Positions 6,999-14,815 are shown, counted from the first letter of the stretch. The stretch: DNA of 24,444 nucleotides from Clostridia bacterium (GCA_017412025.1 JAFQOY010000137.1:1-24444); one strand, 5' to 3'. Notes: a model not told the origin generated them from the letters alone. Numbers and translations are program-made.

Positions 6999-8375
6999 TC
7001 AGCACATCGCTGATGCGTTGGATTCATAAACCGTTATCTCCGATGAAGCAAACATCGCCTGATTCTTGCCAAGTTTTTTCGCCTTGTACAGCGCATCATC
7101 TGCCTTTTTATACAGCTCTTCCACCGTCATTCCGTCCAAAGAATATTTGCTGACGCCGATGCTCAGCGAAATCATATCGGCAATGTGCGGTTCAATCTTC
7201 TTGTTCACCACGTCAAGCAGCTGCTTCACGCACGATTTAATCGCTTCAATATTCTTCACATTCTTCATAAGCACGAAGAATTCGTCACCGCCGATTCTGC
7301 CCACGATATCCGTTTCTCTGAAGCACTCCTGAATCCCTTTCGCCATTTCAGTCAGCAGTTTGTCGCCCTCCTGATGGCCATATCTGTCATTGACCGACTT
7401 AAAATTATCGATGTCAATCATAAACACAGTATGGATTCCGTCTTTGCCTTCTCCCTGCAGATACTCCTGAGCCTCTTCGAATGCTGCGGCACGATTAAGC
7501 AAGCCGGTCATGCCATCCGTCTCCGCCATGCGCACCAGCTTTTCCTCTTCCCGTTTTTCCGAATCGATATCCCGGAGCATGCTCATCAATTCCAGATGTC
7601 CTGTCGTCGGGTTGATCAGCAGTTCCAGCTCTTCTGTAATCCAATGTGTTTTTCCATCTATTCCTTTAAGCTGATATTCAAAGTTGATATCCCTGACGCC
7701 CTGTTCCTTTACATCCCGAATGTAATCCTGTGAAAACAGCTCATAAAACGCCTTCGCTTTTCCCTCCGGATCAATCAGATTCGCGCGCATCACGTCAAGC
7801 AGATGCTCCATGCTTCTATACTGCGGAATAATTGTCTGCCCTTTTCGGCAGCGCTGTCCGATCACCCTCCAGGCTGTAACATCCATATAGGTTGAGGAAA
7901 TCATATCCTTAGACAGTGTGAGAAAATACTCGATATCCCGTTTATATTGATCGTCCTCCGCGGATTCATTTATAATATCCGTCGAAATTCCCAGAAGACC
8001 GACAGTATTTCCATTCAAATCACGAAGAATGTATTTGGACGTCATGCTGCAGCGCGCCTCGTCACGCTCAACCGTGAGCGGCTCTGCACAGTTGATCATA
8101 TCCACTCCGCTTTCAAACAGCTTTCTGTCATCTTCCATATGACGCATAGCCAATTCATTATCAAAAATCTCACAGTCCGTGTGCCCGATGATTTCCGGTA
8201 CGGATGCCCTGCCGACTGTTTTCGCAAAGGACAGGGTACATGCCACATAGACGTGGTTGACGTCCTTGACAAAAATCGTATCTGCAGAAGAATCCAGCAT
8301 CGTCTGCAAAGCAGCAAACAAAATCTCCGGCCTGCTCCTGTCCATACCGCCAGTGTGCTTTATTGCATTCATCAT
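6999..8375 (-). CDS. PAS-GGDEF diguanylate cyclase
   Basis: This 458-aa protein makes cyclic di-GMP from two GTP. An N-terminal PAS domain (about residues 20-140, with TIFVKDVNHVYVACT and GLLGISTDI) is followed by a second PAS-like segment (about 145-275, ending in a PAC-type LMSMLRDID stretch). The C-terminal GGDEF domain starts at about 290. The active-site GGDEF is at 362-366 and the inhibitory RxxD site (RETD, 353-356) is intact, so activity and product inhibition are expected. There is no membrane segment, so it is a cytoplasmic sensor. GAGGGG at 8388-8383 favours the ATG at 8375; a GTG at 8393 in the same frame lacks a site. It follows the glycosidase gene by 14 nt in one operon. The gene is visibly richer in A/T than its neighbours, which may mean separate ancestry. 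Confidence 0.92.
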   Translation of the reverse strand: MMNAIKHTGGMDRSRPEILFAALQTMLDSSADTIFVKDVNHVYVACTLSFAKTVGRASVPEIIGHTDCEIFDNELAMRHMEDDRKLFESGVDMINCAEPLTVERDEARCSMTSKYILRDLNGNTVGLLGISTDIINESAEDDQYKRDIEYFLTLSKDMISSTYMDVTAWRVIGQRCRKGQTIIPQYRSMEHLLDVMRANLIDPEGKAKAFYELFSQDYIRDVKEQGVRDINFEYQLKGIDGKTHWITEELELLINPTTGHLELMSMLRDIDSEKREEEKLVRMAETDGMTGLLNRAAAFEEAQEYLQGEGKDGIHTVFMIDIDNFKSVNDRYGHQEGDKLLTEMAKGIQECFRETDIVGRIGGDEFFVLMKNVKNIEAIKSCVKQLLDVVNKKIEPHIADMISLSIGVSKYSLDGMTVEELYKKADDALYKAKKLGKNQAMFASSEITVYESNASAMC

Positions 8376-8389
8376 CGCTCTTCCCCTCT

Positions 8390-10213
8390 TCACACGCCCT
8401 CTGACGCATCTGATCCGGTCAGCCCGTCAAACGCATTATACAGCCTGTAGTTAAGCCGCAGTACGGTCTCCTCATCGAGCTTCACAATCTCACGGTCGTA
8501 TGTGAATACGCCGTTGATTTCCTCCTCCACGTCGCTCACCTGCGTGTAGATCGCCGCAGACAGCCCGCGCTCAAGGTTTGGATAGATCTCCTCATTCCAC
8601 AGGCGCTCGTAGTTCCTCGTCAGCTCTTCGCTGGATTTGTACGCCTTGTAGCCGAATTCCTTTTCGCATACCATGTGTCCCTTTGCCGGATAGGCGTAGC
8701 CGCCGTATTCCGTCAGCGCAACGACACGGTCCTTCTTCGGACTCACCTTCAGTTTCCGCAGGTAATTGTGGATGGAATACAGATCTCCGCCGCCCTGGTC
8801 AAACCAGCCGCAGGCCTCGTTGATCAGGCGGGTGCTGTCAAGCCTGCGGATCCTCTCCGTCGCCTTCTTCGCGTCAAACTGGCCCCAGCCCTCGTTGAAC
8901 GGCGTCCACAGCGCAATGCACGGATAGTTGTACAGCAGGCGGATCATGCCCTCCATCTCGCGATAAAACTGCTCGCGCCCCTGTGCATCCCCGCGGGCGA
9001 AGAGATTATAGTGGCTGTCCTTCACGCCGCGGGCAATCAGGTCGGTCATATTGGCCGCCACAGTACAGAAAAGCATGTTGTACTCGCCGCCGCCGTTTGG
9101 CATGTCCTGCCAGACAACCATGCCGATCCTGTCGCAAAGGTAGTAGAAGCGCTCCTCCTCAATCTTGATGTGCTTGCGCAGGGTATTGAATCCCATCGCC
9201 TTGAGCCTTCGGATATCGTATTCATACGCCGCCTCGTCCGGCGGAGTCAGCAGGCCGTCGCTCCAGTAGCCCTGATCGAGCAGGCCATTGAAAAAGAACG
9301 GCTTTTTGTTGAGATAAAACCGCAGAACGCCTCTGGCGTCCGGCTTGTATTCAAATATGCGCATGCCGAAGTAGGAGCGCACGACGTCCTCGCCGTATTC
9401 GATCGTCACGTCGTAGAGATTGGGCTCCTCCGGCGACCACGGCCTGAAACCCGGCAGATCAAAGCGCGTCTTCCCGTTGACGTCCGCTTCGCCTGCGCAC
9501 ACAATCGAACCTTCAAAGGCAATCGTGACCTTTGCCGTGCCCGCGCCGGACGCCATGATCTCCATCTCGATCTGCGCGTCATCATAGCGCGGCGTCATCA
9601 CCACGCCCGATACATACGCCTTCGGCACGCTCTCCAGCCATACGCTCTTCCAGATACCGCTGCAGGGCGTATAAAACAGCGAGTTCATCAGGCCGTGGTT
9701 GTCAACCTTCTGCTTTCCGCGCGGATAGGGCGCCTTCTCCGTCCGGTCACGCGCGCACAGCTCGATGACATTTTCGCCCTCGCCGAGCGCGCCGCTGACG
9801 TCGAAGCTGAAGGGCAGATACCCGCCGCAGTGGCTGCCCATGCATATGCCGTTGACATACACGGTGCACTCCTGATCGACCGCGCCGAAATGGAGGATCA
9901 CCCGTCCGCGGTCAAACCCCTCCGGAAGCGCAAAGCGCCTGCGGTAGTGCATATAGTTTTCCGGTCGGACGCTCTCCCCCACGCCGGAAAGCACGGACTC
10001 CGGCGCAAACGGCACCAGGATCGTCCTGTCATACGCAGCGCACGCCGCCTCCTCATTGATGCAGAAATCCCAGCTGCCGTTGAGATTCATATAGCTGTCC
10101 CGCACCAGATTCGGCCGGGGATACTCCTCCCTGACATGCTCGCGGTCAAGGTTCTTTCCCCAGCGCGTCATCAGCTGTTTCATCGTCTTCTTTTCAGCCG
10201 TCTTCTTTTTCAT
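8390..10213 (-). CDS. Glycoside hydrolase family 2 protein (beta-galactosidase/beta-glucuronidase type)
   Basis: This 607-aa retaining glycosidase has the full family 2 plan. A jelly-roll sugar-binding domain (about residues 30-200; NLNGSWDF, VYVNG, GGYLPFSFDV) is followed by an Ig-like sandwich (about 200-295) and a TIM barrel (about 300-600; LKAMGFNTLRKHIK). The acid/base E441 lies in WTPFNEGWGQF and the nucleophile E502 in VALTEYGG. It has no signal peptide or membrane segment, so it acts in the cytoplasm on imported oligosaccharides or glycosides. It is shorter than LacZ, as expected for the compact clade; the sugar specificity cannot be read from sequence. AGAGGG precedes the ATG. It is followed by a diguanylate cyclase gene in one operon. 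Upstream lies intergenic repeat copy A, and I see no convincing promoter there. Confidence 0.9.
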   Translation of the reverse strand: MKKKTAEKKTMKQLMTRWGKNLDREHVREEYPRPNLVRDSYMNLNGSWDFCINEEAACAAYDRTILVPFAPESVLSGVGESVRPENYMHYRRRFALPEGFDRGRVILHFGAVDQECTVYVNGICMGSHCGGYLPFSFDVSGALGEGENVIELCARDRTEKAPYPRGKQKVDNHGLMNSLFYTPCSGIWKSVWLESVPKAYVSGVVMTPRYDDAQIEMEIMASGAGTAKVTIAFEGSIVCAGEADVNGKTRFDLPGFRPWSPEEPNLYDVTIEYGEDVVRSYFGMRIFEYKPDARGVLRFYLNKKPFFFNGLLDQGYWSDGLLTPPDEAAYEYDIRRLKAMGFNTLRKHIKIEEERFYYLCDRIGMVVWQDMPNGGGEYNMLFCTVAANMTDLIARGVKDSHYNLFARGDAQGREQFYREMEGMIRLLYNYPCIALWTPFNEGWGQFDAKKATERIRRLDSTRLINEACGWFDQGGGDLYSIHNYLRKLKVSPKKDRVVALTEYGGYAYPAKGHMVCEKEFGYKAYKSSEELTRNYERLWNEEIYPNLERGLSAAIYTQVSDVEEEINGVFTYDREIVKLDEETVLRLNYRLYNAFDGLTGSDASEGV

Positions 10214-10260
10214 CGCATGCGCCCTCTTTTTCAGTGTATCGACAAAAAGTGCCTCAAGCG

Positions 10261-10486
10261 CTCCCTCAGTCTGCCTTCGGCAGCCAGTATTCCGGGGAAC
10301 TCGCCCAGTCGCGCAAGCGCTCCTAGCGATTCCCCACGCTCCGCCTCGCTGTTTCGATCCGGGAACAGTAATAGTCGCGCAAGCGCTCCTTTACAGTTCC
10401 GATCTCCATCTCACTGTTTCGCCCACGGGGCGCGTTCGATTCCGATCCCACAGGGCGCGCTCGGCTGCGGCGCCTGCAAGAGGGAG
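10261..10486 (+). repeat. Intergenic repeat element, copy A
   Basis: This fills most of the 317-bp gap between the glycosidase and the secreted Ig-like gene. It is bounded by CTCCCTC (10261-10267) and GAGGGAG (10480-10486). Bases 10326-10462 are identical, reverse-complemented, to 13304-13440 (137 bp), with weaker similarity on both sides. Internally, CGCGCAAGCGCTCCT occurs twice, 66 bp apart, with a third diverged CAAGCGCTCC 59 bp further left. A CCCACNGGGCGCG unit also occurs twice, 29 bp apart. I see no gene in it. Confidence 0.88.
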
Positions 10487-10502
10487 GAGCAGAGCCCCTC
10501 CC
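10482..10502 (-). terminator. Hairpin after the secreted Ig-like gene
   Basis: As minus RNA, GGGAGGGGC and GCTCCTCCC pair over 9 bp with one G-U and a 3-nt loop, 28 nt after the stop at 10531. It overlaps the end of repeat copy A and has no long U-tract, so termination is only plausible. Confidence 0.45.
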
Positions 10503-10530
10503 CCTGCGGATGCTTTCAGCCGCTGTGCCT

Positions 10531-12066
10531 TTATTCAACCCTGTCCACAAACACCAGCTCAAACCGGGGCACCATCACCGGTTCGCCCTCAGCGTCCTGC
10601 TCCTCAAACACGCCGGCTACCTTCACCACGGCGCTGATCATGTCGCCCTCTTTAGCGCCCATGTCCTCCTTCGCCACGACGATCACCGGGTTATACCAGG
10701 TGCCGTCCGCCGCCTTGTTGAACTGCATGCGGATATACTGCGAACTTCCGCTCGCGCTGACCTGCGACACCGGGCCGTACAGGCTCATGATCTTTCCCCG
10801 GTTTTCCGCCAGATCACGCTGCAGCGTCTTGTAGGATATTTTTTCCGCCTCGGCGCGCACGGAAGCACGCTCCTCGTCCTCCGTCTTCACGCGCACCAGC
10901 GTGAACGCCACGCGCCGCTGATCATATCCGCTCTTGTTCAGGATCAGCGTGTATTTGTATTCGCCCGCGTCCTCCGTCGTCAGTTCAAAGGAGAACGCGC
11001 CGTTCTTGGAAGCCGTCTTTTTCGTCAGGCCGAAGGGCGATACCAGCTGCAGCTGCACGCCGGCCAGCGTCTTGCCCGAGATCGTCACCTTGCTCTTTGT
11101 GACCGTGTGTACGCCGCCCTCGTCCACGCCCTCGAGGGAGACGGGCAGCGTCTTGGCGCTGTAGGTCAGCGTCGCCGCCGCCATGCTGCTCTTCATACCG
11201 TCCAGCATTGCGGTGAGCGTCAGGTCGTATGCGCCCTCTTCCTCCAGCTCAAGCGGCAGGGAGAACGAGCCGTTCGCTCCGGCCTGCGCGACGGCAAGCG
11301 TCAGCATCGCGCCTGTCCCGTCCGGCGTCTCCAGGATCACCGAAGCGCCGGGCGTGGATTTGCCATGGATTTCCAGCGCGCCGACGCTGGTTTCCGTCGG
11401 AATCTGCGCCTCAAGGCGCACCGTCAGCTGGGGCATATCCAGCTGCTTTGTGACGGCCAGATCGTGCAGCCTGTCGCGGAAGCTGCGCAGGTCGCGGTTG
11501 GAAAACCGCCCGCTGCCCCTCTGCCAGTCCAGCGTCACGTACATACCGTTACGGATGGTGATATAGCGCAGGCCGCGTCCGACAACCTGATCGCCGTACG
11601 TCCTGACGTAGTGGATATACAGCCAGTACGCGCCGCCCTCCTTCTGCCATTCCACATCCTGTGCGCGGCTGCCCGTGGTCTCAAAGAGCCGGTTGCTCTC
11701 CGCCCTCTGGCGCAGCGTCTTTCGCTGCTCGTCCGAGATGCGCGATATGTCAAACACTTCCTCCGAGAGCTCGTCCCGCGATGTGAGGATCGTCAGGCTC
11801 TGGGCAAAGTCCGCGCTGTATGCGCGGGAAGCGACGCCCTGCTGCTCCATGTCGGATGCAAGCTGCTGCGCGTCCATGCCCGCCTCCTCAAGCAGGGGCG
11901 CATACACCCTTGCCAGCTGAGGCGAGACGACGAGCCAGCTGTCCGGATAATCAAAGGACAGGTATACGTCGTCCATGGCGATCGTCTGCGCTGCGCCGCC
12001 GGCGCAGACAAGCAACATAACCGCCGCGGAAAACAGGAAGATGCTAAATGAAATGATGCGTTTCAT
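10531..12066 (-). CDS. Secreted protein with two Ig-like modules, unknown function
   Basis: This 511-aa exported protein has an N-terminal Sec signal peptide (MKRIISFSIFLFSAAVMLLV, then cleavage near AGGAAQTIA). No good lipobox is present because the residue before the cysteine is valine. Residues about 30-200 form an alpha/beta region (VYLSFDYPDSWLVVSP, YWLYIHYVRTYGDQ, GMYVTLDWQRG) of the kind seen in proteins that describe themselves only as PsbP/DUF-like. Two Ig-like sandwiches follow (about 210-310 starting LEIHGKSTPGASV, and 320-400 starting VTISGKTLAGVQL). An OB-like C-domain (about 410-511, IMSLYGPVSQVSASGSSQYI) comes last. AAGGG precedes the ATG, and the NYN-LOTUS gene ends 30 nt upstream, suggesting an operon. 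I cannot name a function; an envelope or surface adaptor role is plausible. Confidence 0.75.
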   Translation of the reverse strand: MKRIISFSIFLFSAAVMLLVCAGGAAQTIAMDDVYLSFDYPDSWLVVSPQLARVYAPLLEEAGMDAQQLASDMEQQGVASRAYSADFAQSLTILTSRDELSEEVFDISRISDEQRKTLRQRAESNRLFETTGSRAQDVEWQKEGGAYWLYIHYVRTYGDQVVGRGLRYITIRNGMYVTLDWQRGSGRFSNRDLRSFRDRLHDLAVTKQLDMPQLTVRLEAQIPTETSVGALEIHGKSTPGASVILETPDGTGAMLTLAVAQAGANGSFSLPLELEEEGAYDLTLTAMLDGMKSSMAAATLTYSAKTLPVSLEGVDEGGVHTVTKSKVTISGKTLAGVQLQLVSPFGLTKKTASKNGAFSFELTTEDAGEYKYTLILNKSGYDQRRVAFTLVRVKTEDEERASVRAEAEKISYKTLQRDLAENRGKIMSLYGPVSQVSASGSSQYIRMQFNKAADGTWYNPVIVVAKEDMGAKEGDMISAVVKVAGVFEEQDAEGEPVMVPRFELVFVDRVE

Positions 12067-12096
12067 ATGCGTCCCTTGCTGCGCGTTCTGCGCGTC

Positions 12097-13068
12097 TTAC
12101 AGGATGTGCACGAGCATGTTTCCGCCCTCGTCGGTTTCAAGCCGGAGCAGCTGCTCGCGCTCCAGCGCGCGCAGCACATCGGAGAAGCGCCTGAGTCCGA
12201 TCTGCCTCTCCGTGAAGTCCGGATAGACCGCCTGCACGGCGGACTTGAGCAGCGATGGATTCACGCGGTCAAATCCATCCTCCTTGTAGGCGGACAGGAT
12301 GCGCTCAAACACGCCGACATAGTTTTCCCGCGTGATCTGCTCCATCGCGGCAAACGCCTGATTGAGGCTGACGATGAGGTTGTATTCCTCGCTCTCCAGC
12401 GCAAAGGAACCAAACTGCGCAGACAGCCGCGCAAGCAGCTTGCCGAAGGACGAATAGCCCACGCTCTTCTCCGAGAAGCTGGGGCGCAGGCGCAGCAGCA
12501 CGCTCTTGACCTCGGAGGCCAGCATCTCGCCGTCTTCGCTCTCGCGCAGGATGGTCACGATCAGATCGTTGACGTCGGACAGCGTCAGCGCGTCGCTGAC
12601 GCTCACCGCGCTCGTGCCCCTCTCCTTGCCGCCGGATACGCTCTCCAGGAACTGGAATTCGTTGCACGCGGACATGAACACATTGGACGCCGCCTCGCTT
12701 CGGGAGATGCCCAGCACAAACTTGCCCATGCTCTTGAGCTTGCCCACCAGCGGCACGTAATCGCTGTCGCCGGATACGATGCAGAAGCTGTCGATCAGAT
12801 CGTTGCGGTAAGCGACGTCCAGCGCGTCGATCACCAGCTGGATATCCATGCTGTTTTTCTGGTTGCAGCCGTAGCGCAGGCTCGGCACCACAGTGAACGT
12901 ATTGGAAAGCAGCGTCTCCTTGAGATCGCTGTAGCTGTCCGTATATCCATACACCTTGCCGATGAGGATGTCGCCGCGGATCTTCACGCGCTCAATCACG
13001 TCCATCAGCATGCTTTGTTTGCCGCCGCAGTTTTCAAGATCCACGAACAGCGCAAAATGAGAAGCCAT
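12097..13068 (-). CDS. NYN-domain putative RNase with two OST-HTH/LOTUS domains
   Basis: This 323-aa cytoplasmic protein has an N-terminal NYN (PIN-like, LabA/DUF88) nuclease domain of about residues 1-145. The acidic metal site is intact: D10 in FVDLEN (with N13), D75 in SMDIQLVIDALD, and D101/D103 in VSGDSDYVPLV. Two OST-HTH/LOTUS-type winged-helix domains follow at about 166-235 (LSDVNDLIVTIL, then YSSFGKLLARL) and about 250-323 (FERILSAYKEDGFDRV, then FSDVLRALEREQLLRL). In the family NYN domains cut structured RNA and LOTUS domains bind RNA, so an RNA-processing or RNA-decay role is likely; the targets are unknown. GAGGG precedes the ATG at 13068. A GC-only hairpin lies in the leader, and inverted repeat copy B lies further upstream. 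Confidence 0.9.
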   Translation of the reverse strand: MASHFALFVDLENCGGKQSMLMDVIERVKIRGDILIGKVYGYTDSYSDLKETLLSNTFTVVPSLRYGCNQKNSMDIQLVIDALDVAYRNDLIDSFCIVSGDSDYVPLVGKLKSMGKFVLGISRSEAASNVFMSACNEFQFLESVSGGKERGTSAVSVSDALTLSDVNDLIVTILRESEDGEMLASEVKSVLLRLRPSFSEKSVGYSSFGKLLARLSAQFGSFALESEEYNLIVSLNQAFAAMEQITRENYVGVFERILSAYKEDGFDRVNPSLLKSAVQAVYPDFTERQIGLRRFSDVLRALEREQLLRLETDEGGNMLVHIL

Positions 13069-13086
13069 ATTATCCCTCTTGTCCTT

Positions 13087-13104
13087 CCGGCCCGCCGGGG
13101 CCGG
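13087..13104 (-). promoter_or_regulatory. GC-only hairpin in the NYN-LOTUS leader
   Basis: CCGGCCC and GGGCCGG pair perfectly around a 4-nt loop, ending 18 nt before the ATG and 8 nt before the GAGGG ribosome site. It could hinder ribosome loading or be a binding site for the product itself. No strong promoter is visible above it; GGTAATGATC near 13120 is only a weak -10 candidate. Confidence 0.4.
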
Positions 13105-13176
13105 GTTGTTGTTGATTGATCATTACCGTCTTTATCCATCCGGCATATGGCATGAGAACATGCCTGCAGGATTTCA

Positions 13177-13221
13177 CTCCCTCCGTCATGCCTTCGGCAT
13201 GCCACCTTCCTCAGGAGGGAG
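13177..13221 (+). repeat. 45-bp miniature palindromic element
   Basis: Perfect 8-bp ends CTCCCTCC (13177-13184) and GGAGGGAG (13214-13221) enclose a small hairpin, CATGCC-TTC-GGCATG (13187-13201). The same beginning, CTCCCTC-N-GTC-N-GCCTTCGGC, opens repeat copy A at 10261, and a degenerate form ends copy B near 13500 in reverse. It therefore appears to be the short member of the same intergenic family. Confidence 0.7.
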
Positions 13222-13281
13222 GCCATATAAGCTTTGCTGAAGTATAACAGCCTTAAAACCGAAAAGAATCCTGAAAGGCTC

Positions 13282-13500
13282 CTTCTTGCAGGCACCACAG
13301 CTGAGCGCGCCCTGTGGGATCGGAATCGAACGCGCCCCGTGGGCGAAACAGTGAGATGGAGATCGGAACTGTAAAGGAGCGCTTGCGCGACTATTACTGT
13401 TCCCGGATCGAAACAGCGAGGCGGAGCGTGGGGAATCGCAAGGAGCGCTTGCGCGGCTATGCGAGTTCGCCGGAATGCTGTCAGCGAAGTTGACGGAGGG
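13282..13500 (-). repeat. Intergenic repeat element, copy B (inverted relative to copy A)
   Basis: This occupies the 465-bp gap 13069-13533 together with the miniature element and the NYN leader. Bases 13304-13440 match 10462-10326 in reverse complement without a mismatch over 137 bp. The flanks (13282-13303 and 13441-13500) match with scattered changes. The two copies face each other around the NYN-LOTUS and secreted Ig-like genes. No supported gene lies inside; the reading frames through it exist only because the sequence is GC-rich. Confidence 0.88.
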
Positions 13501-13533
13501 TGTCATTGACATTTATTCGGCTCTTTCTGAGTT

Positions 13534-14712
13534 TCACCACGTTCCGTTTTCAAAGCCTTCCATCTTGTAGGAGCGCTTCAGAATCCGCTTGACAATCCGC
13601 TCCGCCTCCTCGCCCTGCGCGACGACGGGCCTGTAGTCGGTGCCGTCCTTCATTTCCGTCAGACGCAGCGGCACGACGGTCATCTGCATGTCCGTCGCTT
13701 TCTCCTCATCCACCGTGAACGTCAGGCGGATGGCCGCCGCGTCCCTGTCGTCGGGATCGACGTTGCCGCCGAAGACGAGGTTGCCCACAGAATAGGCGAT
13801 ATACGTATCCTGATAGCTCTCAATGCCCTGCACAATGTGCGGATGATGCCCGACGACAAAATCCGCGCCGGCCTTGATCGCCGCACGGCCGATGCTGCGC
13901 TGCTCGCCGGTGAAATCCTCGCGGTATTCGCTGCCCCAGTGGAAGGACGCGATGACGATCTGGCAGCCTGCCTCGCGCAGCGCCTTCACGTCCCTGGTGA
14001 TGTCCTTTTTGCCGTTTGAATACGGGAAGCAGTAGCCCGTCATGCCGACCTTTACGCCGTTCTTTTCAAAAATGCCCAGCTGGCCGTTGCCCGATACGGT
14101 GACGCCTGCGCTTTCAAGGTTTGCAATCGTGTCCTTTCTGCCCTGCTCGCCGTAGTCAAGCGTATGGTTGTTGGCGACGGTGACGGCCTCCACGCTGCCC
14201 AGCGTCAGGATGTTGGTGTACTCTGCCGGCCCCTTGAAGTTGAACTTTTTGTCCTTCTTCTTCGTTTCCTCCGTCAGCGTGCCCTCAAAATTGACCAGCG
14301 TCATGTCATCCGTGGCAAAGAGCTCCGAAAGCCCGGAAAAAAACCAGCCGTAGCCCTTTTCCGCCGCGACGTTTTCAAAGCAGTCATCCCGCTTTCTCAG
14401 GTCGTCGGTCGAGCCCAGGGTCGTATCGCCCGCCAGCGTGATGGTGAACGTCCTTGGCCAGGCATTTTCCTGCGGCTCATCTGGTTCCTCTGCAATCCAG
14501 ATGGATGCGGAACCGTCCGCGCCGCCGATGACCCCCATGCCTTCGGGCAGCGCTTCGCCCCCGAGCACGTCGACCAGCACGGGCGGCGCCTCGTCGCTTT
14601 CAAGCTTCGTGTAGTTCAGATAGGGCGAAACCATATCGTAATTCATCTGCGCGCTGCAGGTGAGCGCCAGCGTCATCATCAGCAGGAAAGCCAAAAGGGT
14701 GCGTGTTTTCAA
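13534..14712 (-). CDS. Secreted CapA-family protein (metallophosphatase fold), TTG start
   Basis: This 392-aa exported protein belongs to the CapA/PGA-synthesis family, which has a calcineurin-like metallophosphatase fold. The start is chosen as TTG at 14712: GGAGGA at 14726-14721 is 8 nt upstream, and translation then opens directly with a clean signal peptide (MKTRTLLAFLLMMTLALTCSA, cut before QM). The in-frame ATG at 14733 lacks a ribosome site and would add a basic extension. Metal-site motifs are in order: AGDTTLG (D96), NFEG (141-144), NNHTLDYG (181-188), FHWG (257-260), GHHPHIVQG (288-296) and SVGNLVF (308-314). About 65 residues between the signal and the core are a linker. Relatives act in poly-gamma-glutamate export or as envelope hydrolases, but no PGA synthase genes lie nearby, so the role here is open. 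Confidence 0.88.
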   Translation of the reverse strand: MKTRTLLAFLLMMTLALTCSAQMNYDMVSPYLNYTKLESDEAPPVLVDVLGGEALPEGMGVIGGADGSASIWIAEEPDEPQENAWPRTFTITLAGDTTLGSTDDLRKRDDCFENVAAEKGYGWFFSGLSELFATDDMTLVNFEGTLTEETKKKDKKFNFKGPAEYTNILTLGSVEAVTVANNHTLDYGEQGRKDTIANLESAGVTVSGNGQLGIFEKNGVKVGMTGYCFPYSNGKKDITRDVKALREAGCQIVIASFHWGSEYREDFTGEQRSIGRAAIKAGADFVVGHHPHIVQGIESYQDTYIAYSVGNLVFGGNVDPDDRDAAAIRLTFTVDEEKATDMQMTVVPLRLTEMKDGTDYRPVVAQGEEAERIVKRILKRSYKMEGFENGTW

Positions 14713-14720
14713 GGCTTTTT

Positions 14721-14726
14721 TCCTCC
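14721..14726 (-). promoter_or_regulatory. Ribosome binding site that decides the TTG start of the CapA-like gene
   Basis: GGAGGA read on minus lies 8 nt before TTG at 14712 and overlaps the first codons of the longer ATG reading (14733), which has only ACAAGACAT before it. Confidence 0.7.
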
Positions 14727-14752
14727 GATCCATATGTCTTGTGATGCTTATT

Positions 14753-14781
14753 ATCCTAGCACAGTTTATCCCTTTTCGCAA
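14753..14781 (-). promoter_or_regulatory. Promoter of the CapA-like gene
   Basis: Read on minus, TTGCGA (14781-14776), a 17-nt spacer and TAGGAT (14758-14753) stand about 40 nt before the TTG start. Its place inside the longer open frame argues that translation begins further down. Confidence 0.5.
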
Positions 14782-14786
14782 GGCTC

Positions 14787-14815
14787 TTGCATTGTGTGGG
14801 CGCGTATGCTATCCT
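14787..14815 (+). promoter_or_regulatory. Divergent promoter for the 68-codon ORF
   Basis: TTGCAT (14787-14792), a 17-nt spacer and TATCCT (14810-14815) are five bases from the -35 box of the opposite promoter. The leader holds a perfect hairpin, CCTGTA-CGCCGA-TACAGG (14819-14836), just before the GGGAGGA ribosome site. Confidence 0.45.

Noticed and set aside
10323..10562. Peptides encoded in both repeat copies (10323-10562 minus and the matching stretch near 13304-13490)
   Set aside because: Frames are open in several readings because the DNA repeat is GC-rich; the conserved unit is the DNA itself, starts differ between copies, and no ribosome site is shared.
8675..10834. Long plus-strand frame opposite the glycosidase, running into repeat copy A
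   Set aside because: The opposite frame has complete family 2 catalytic motifs; this one has none and crosses the intergenic repeat.
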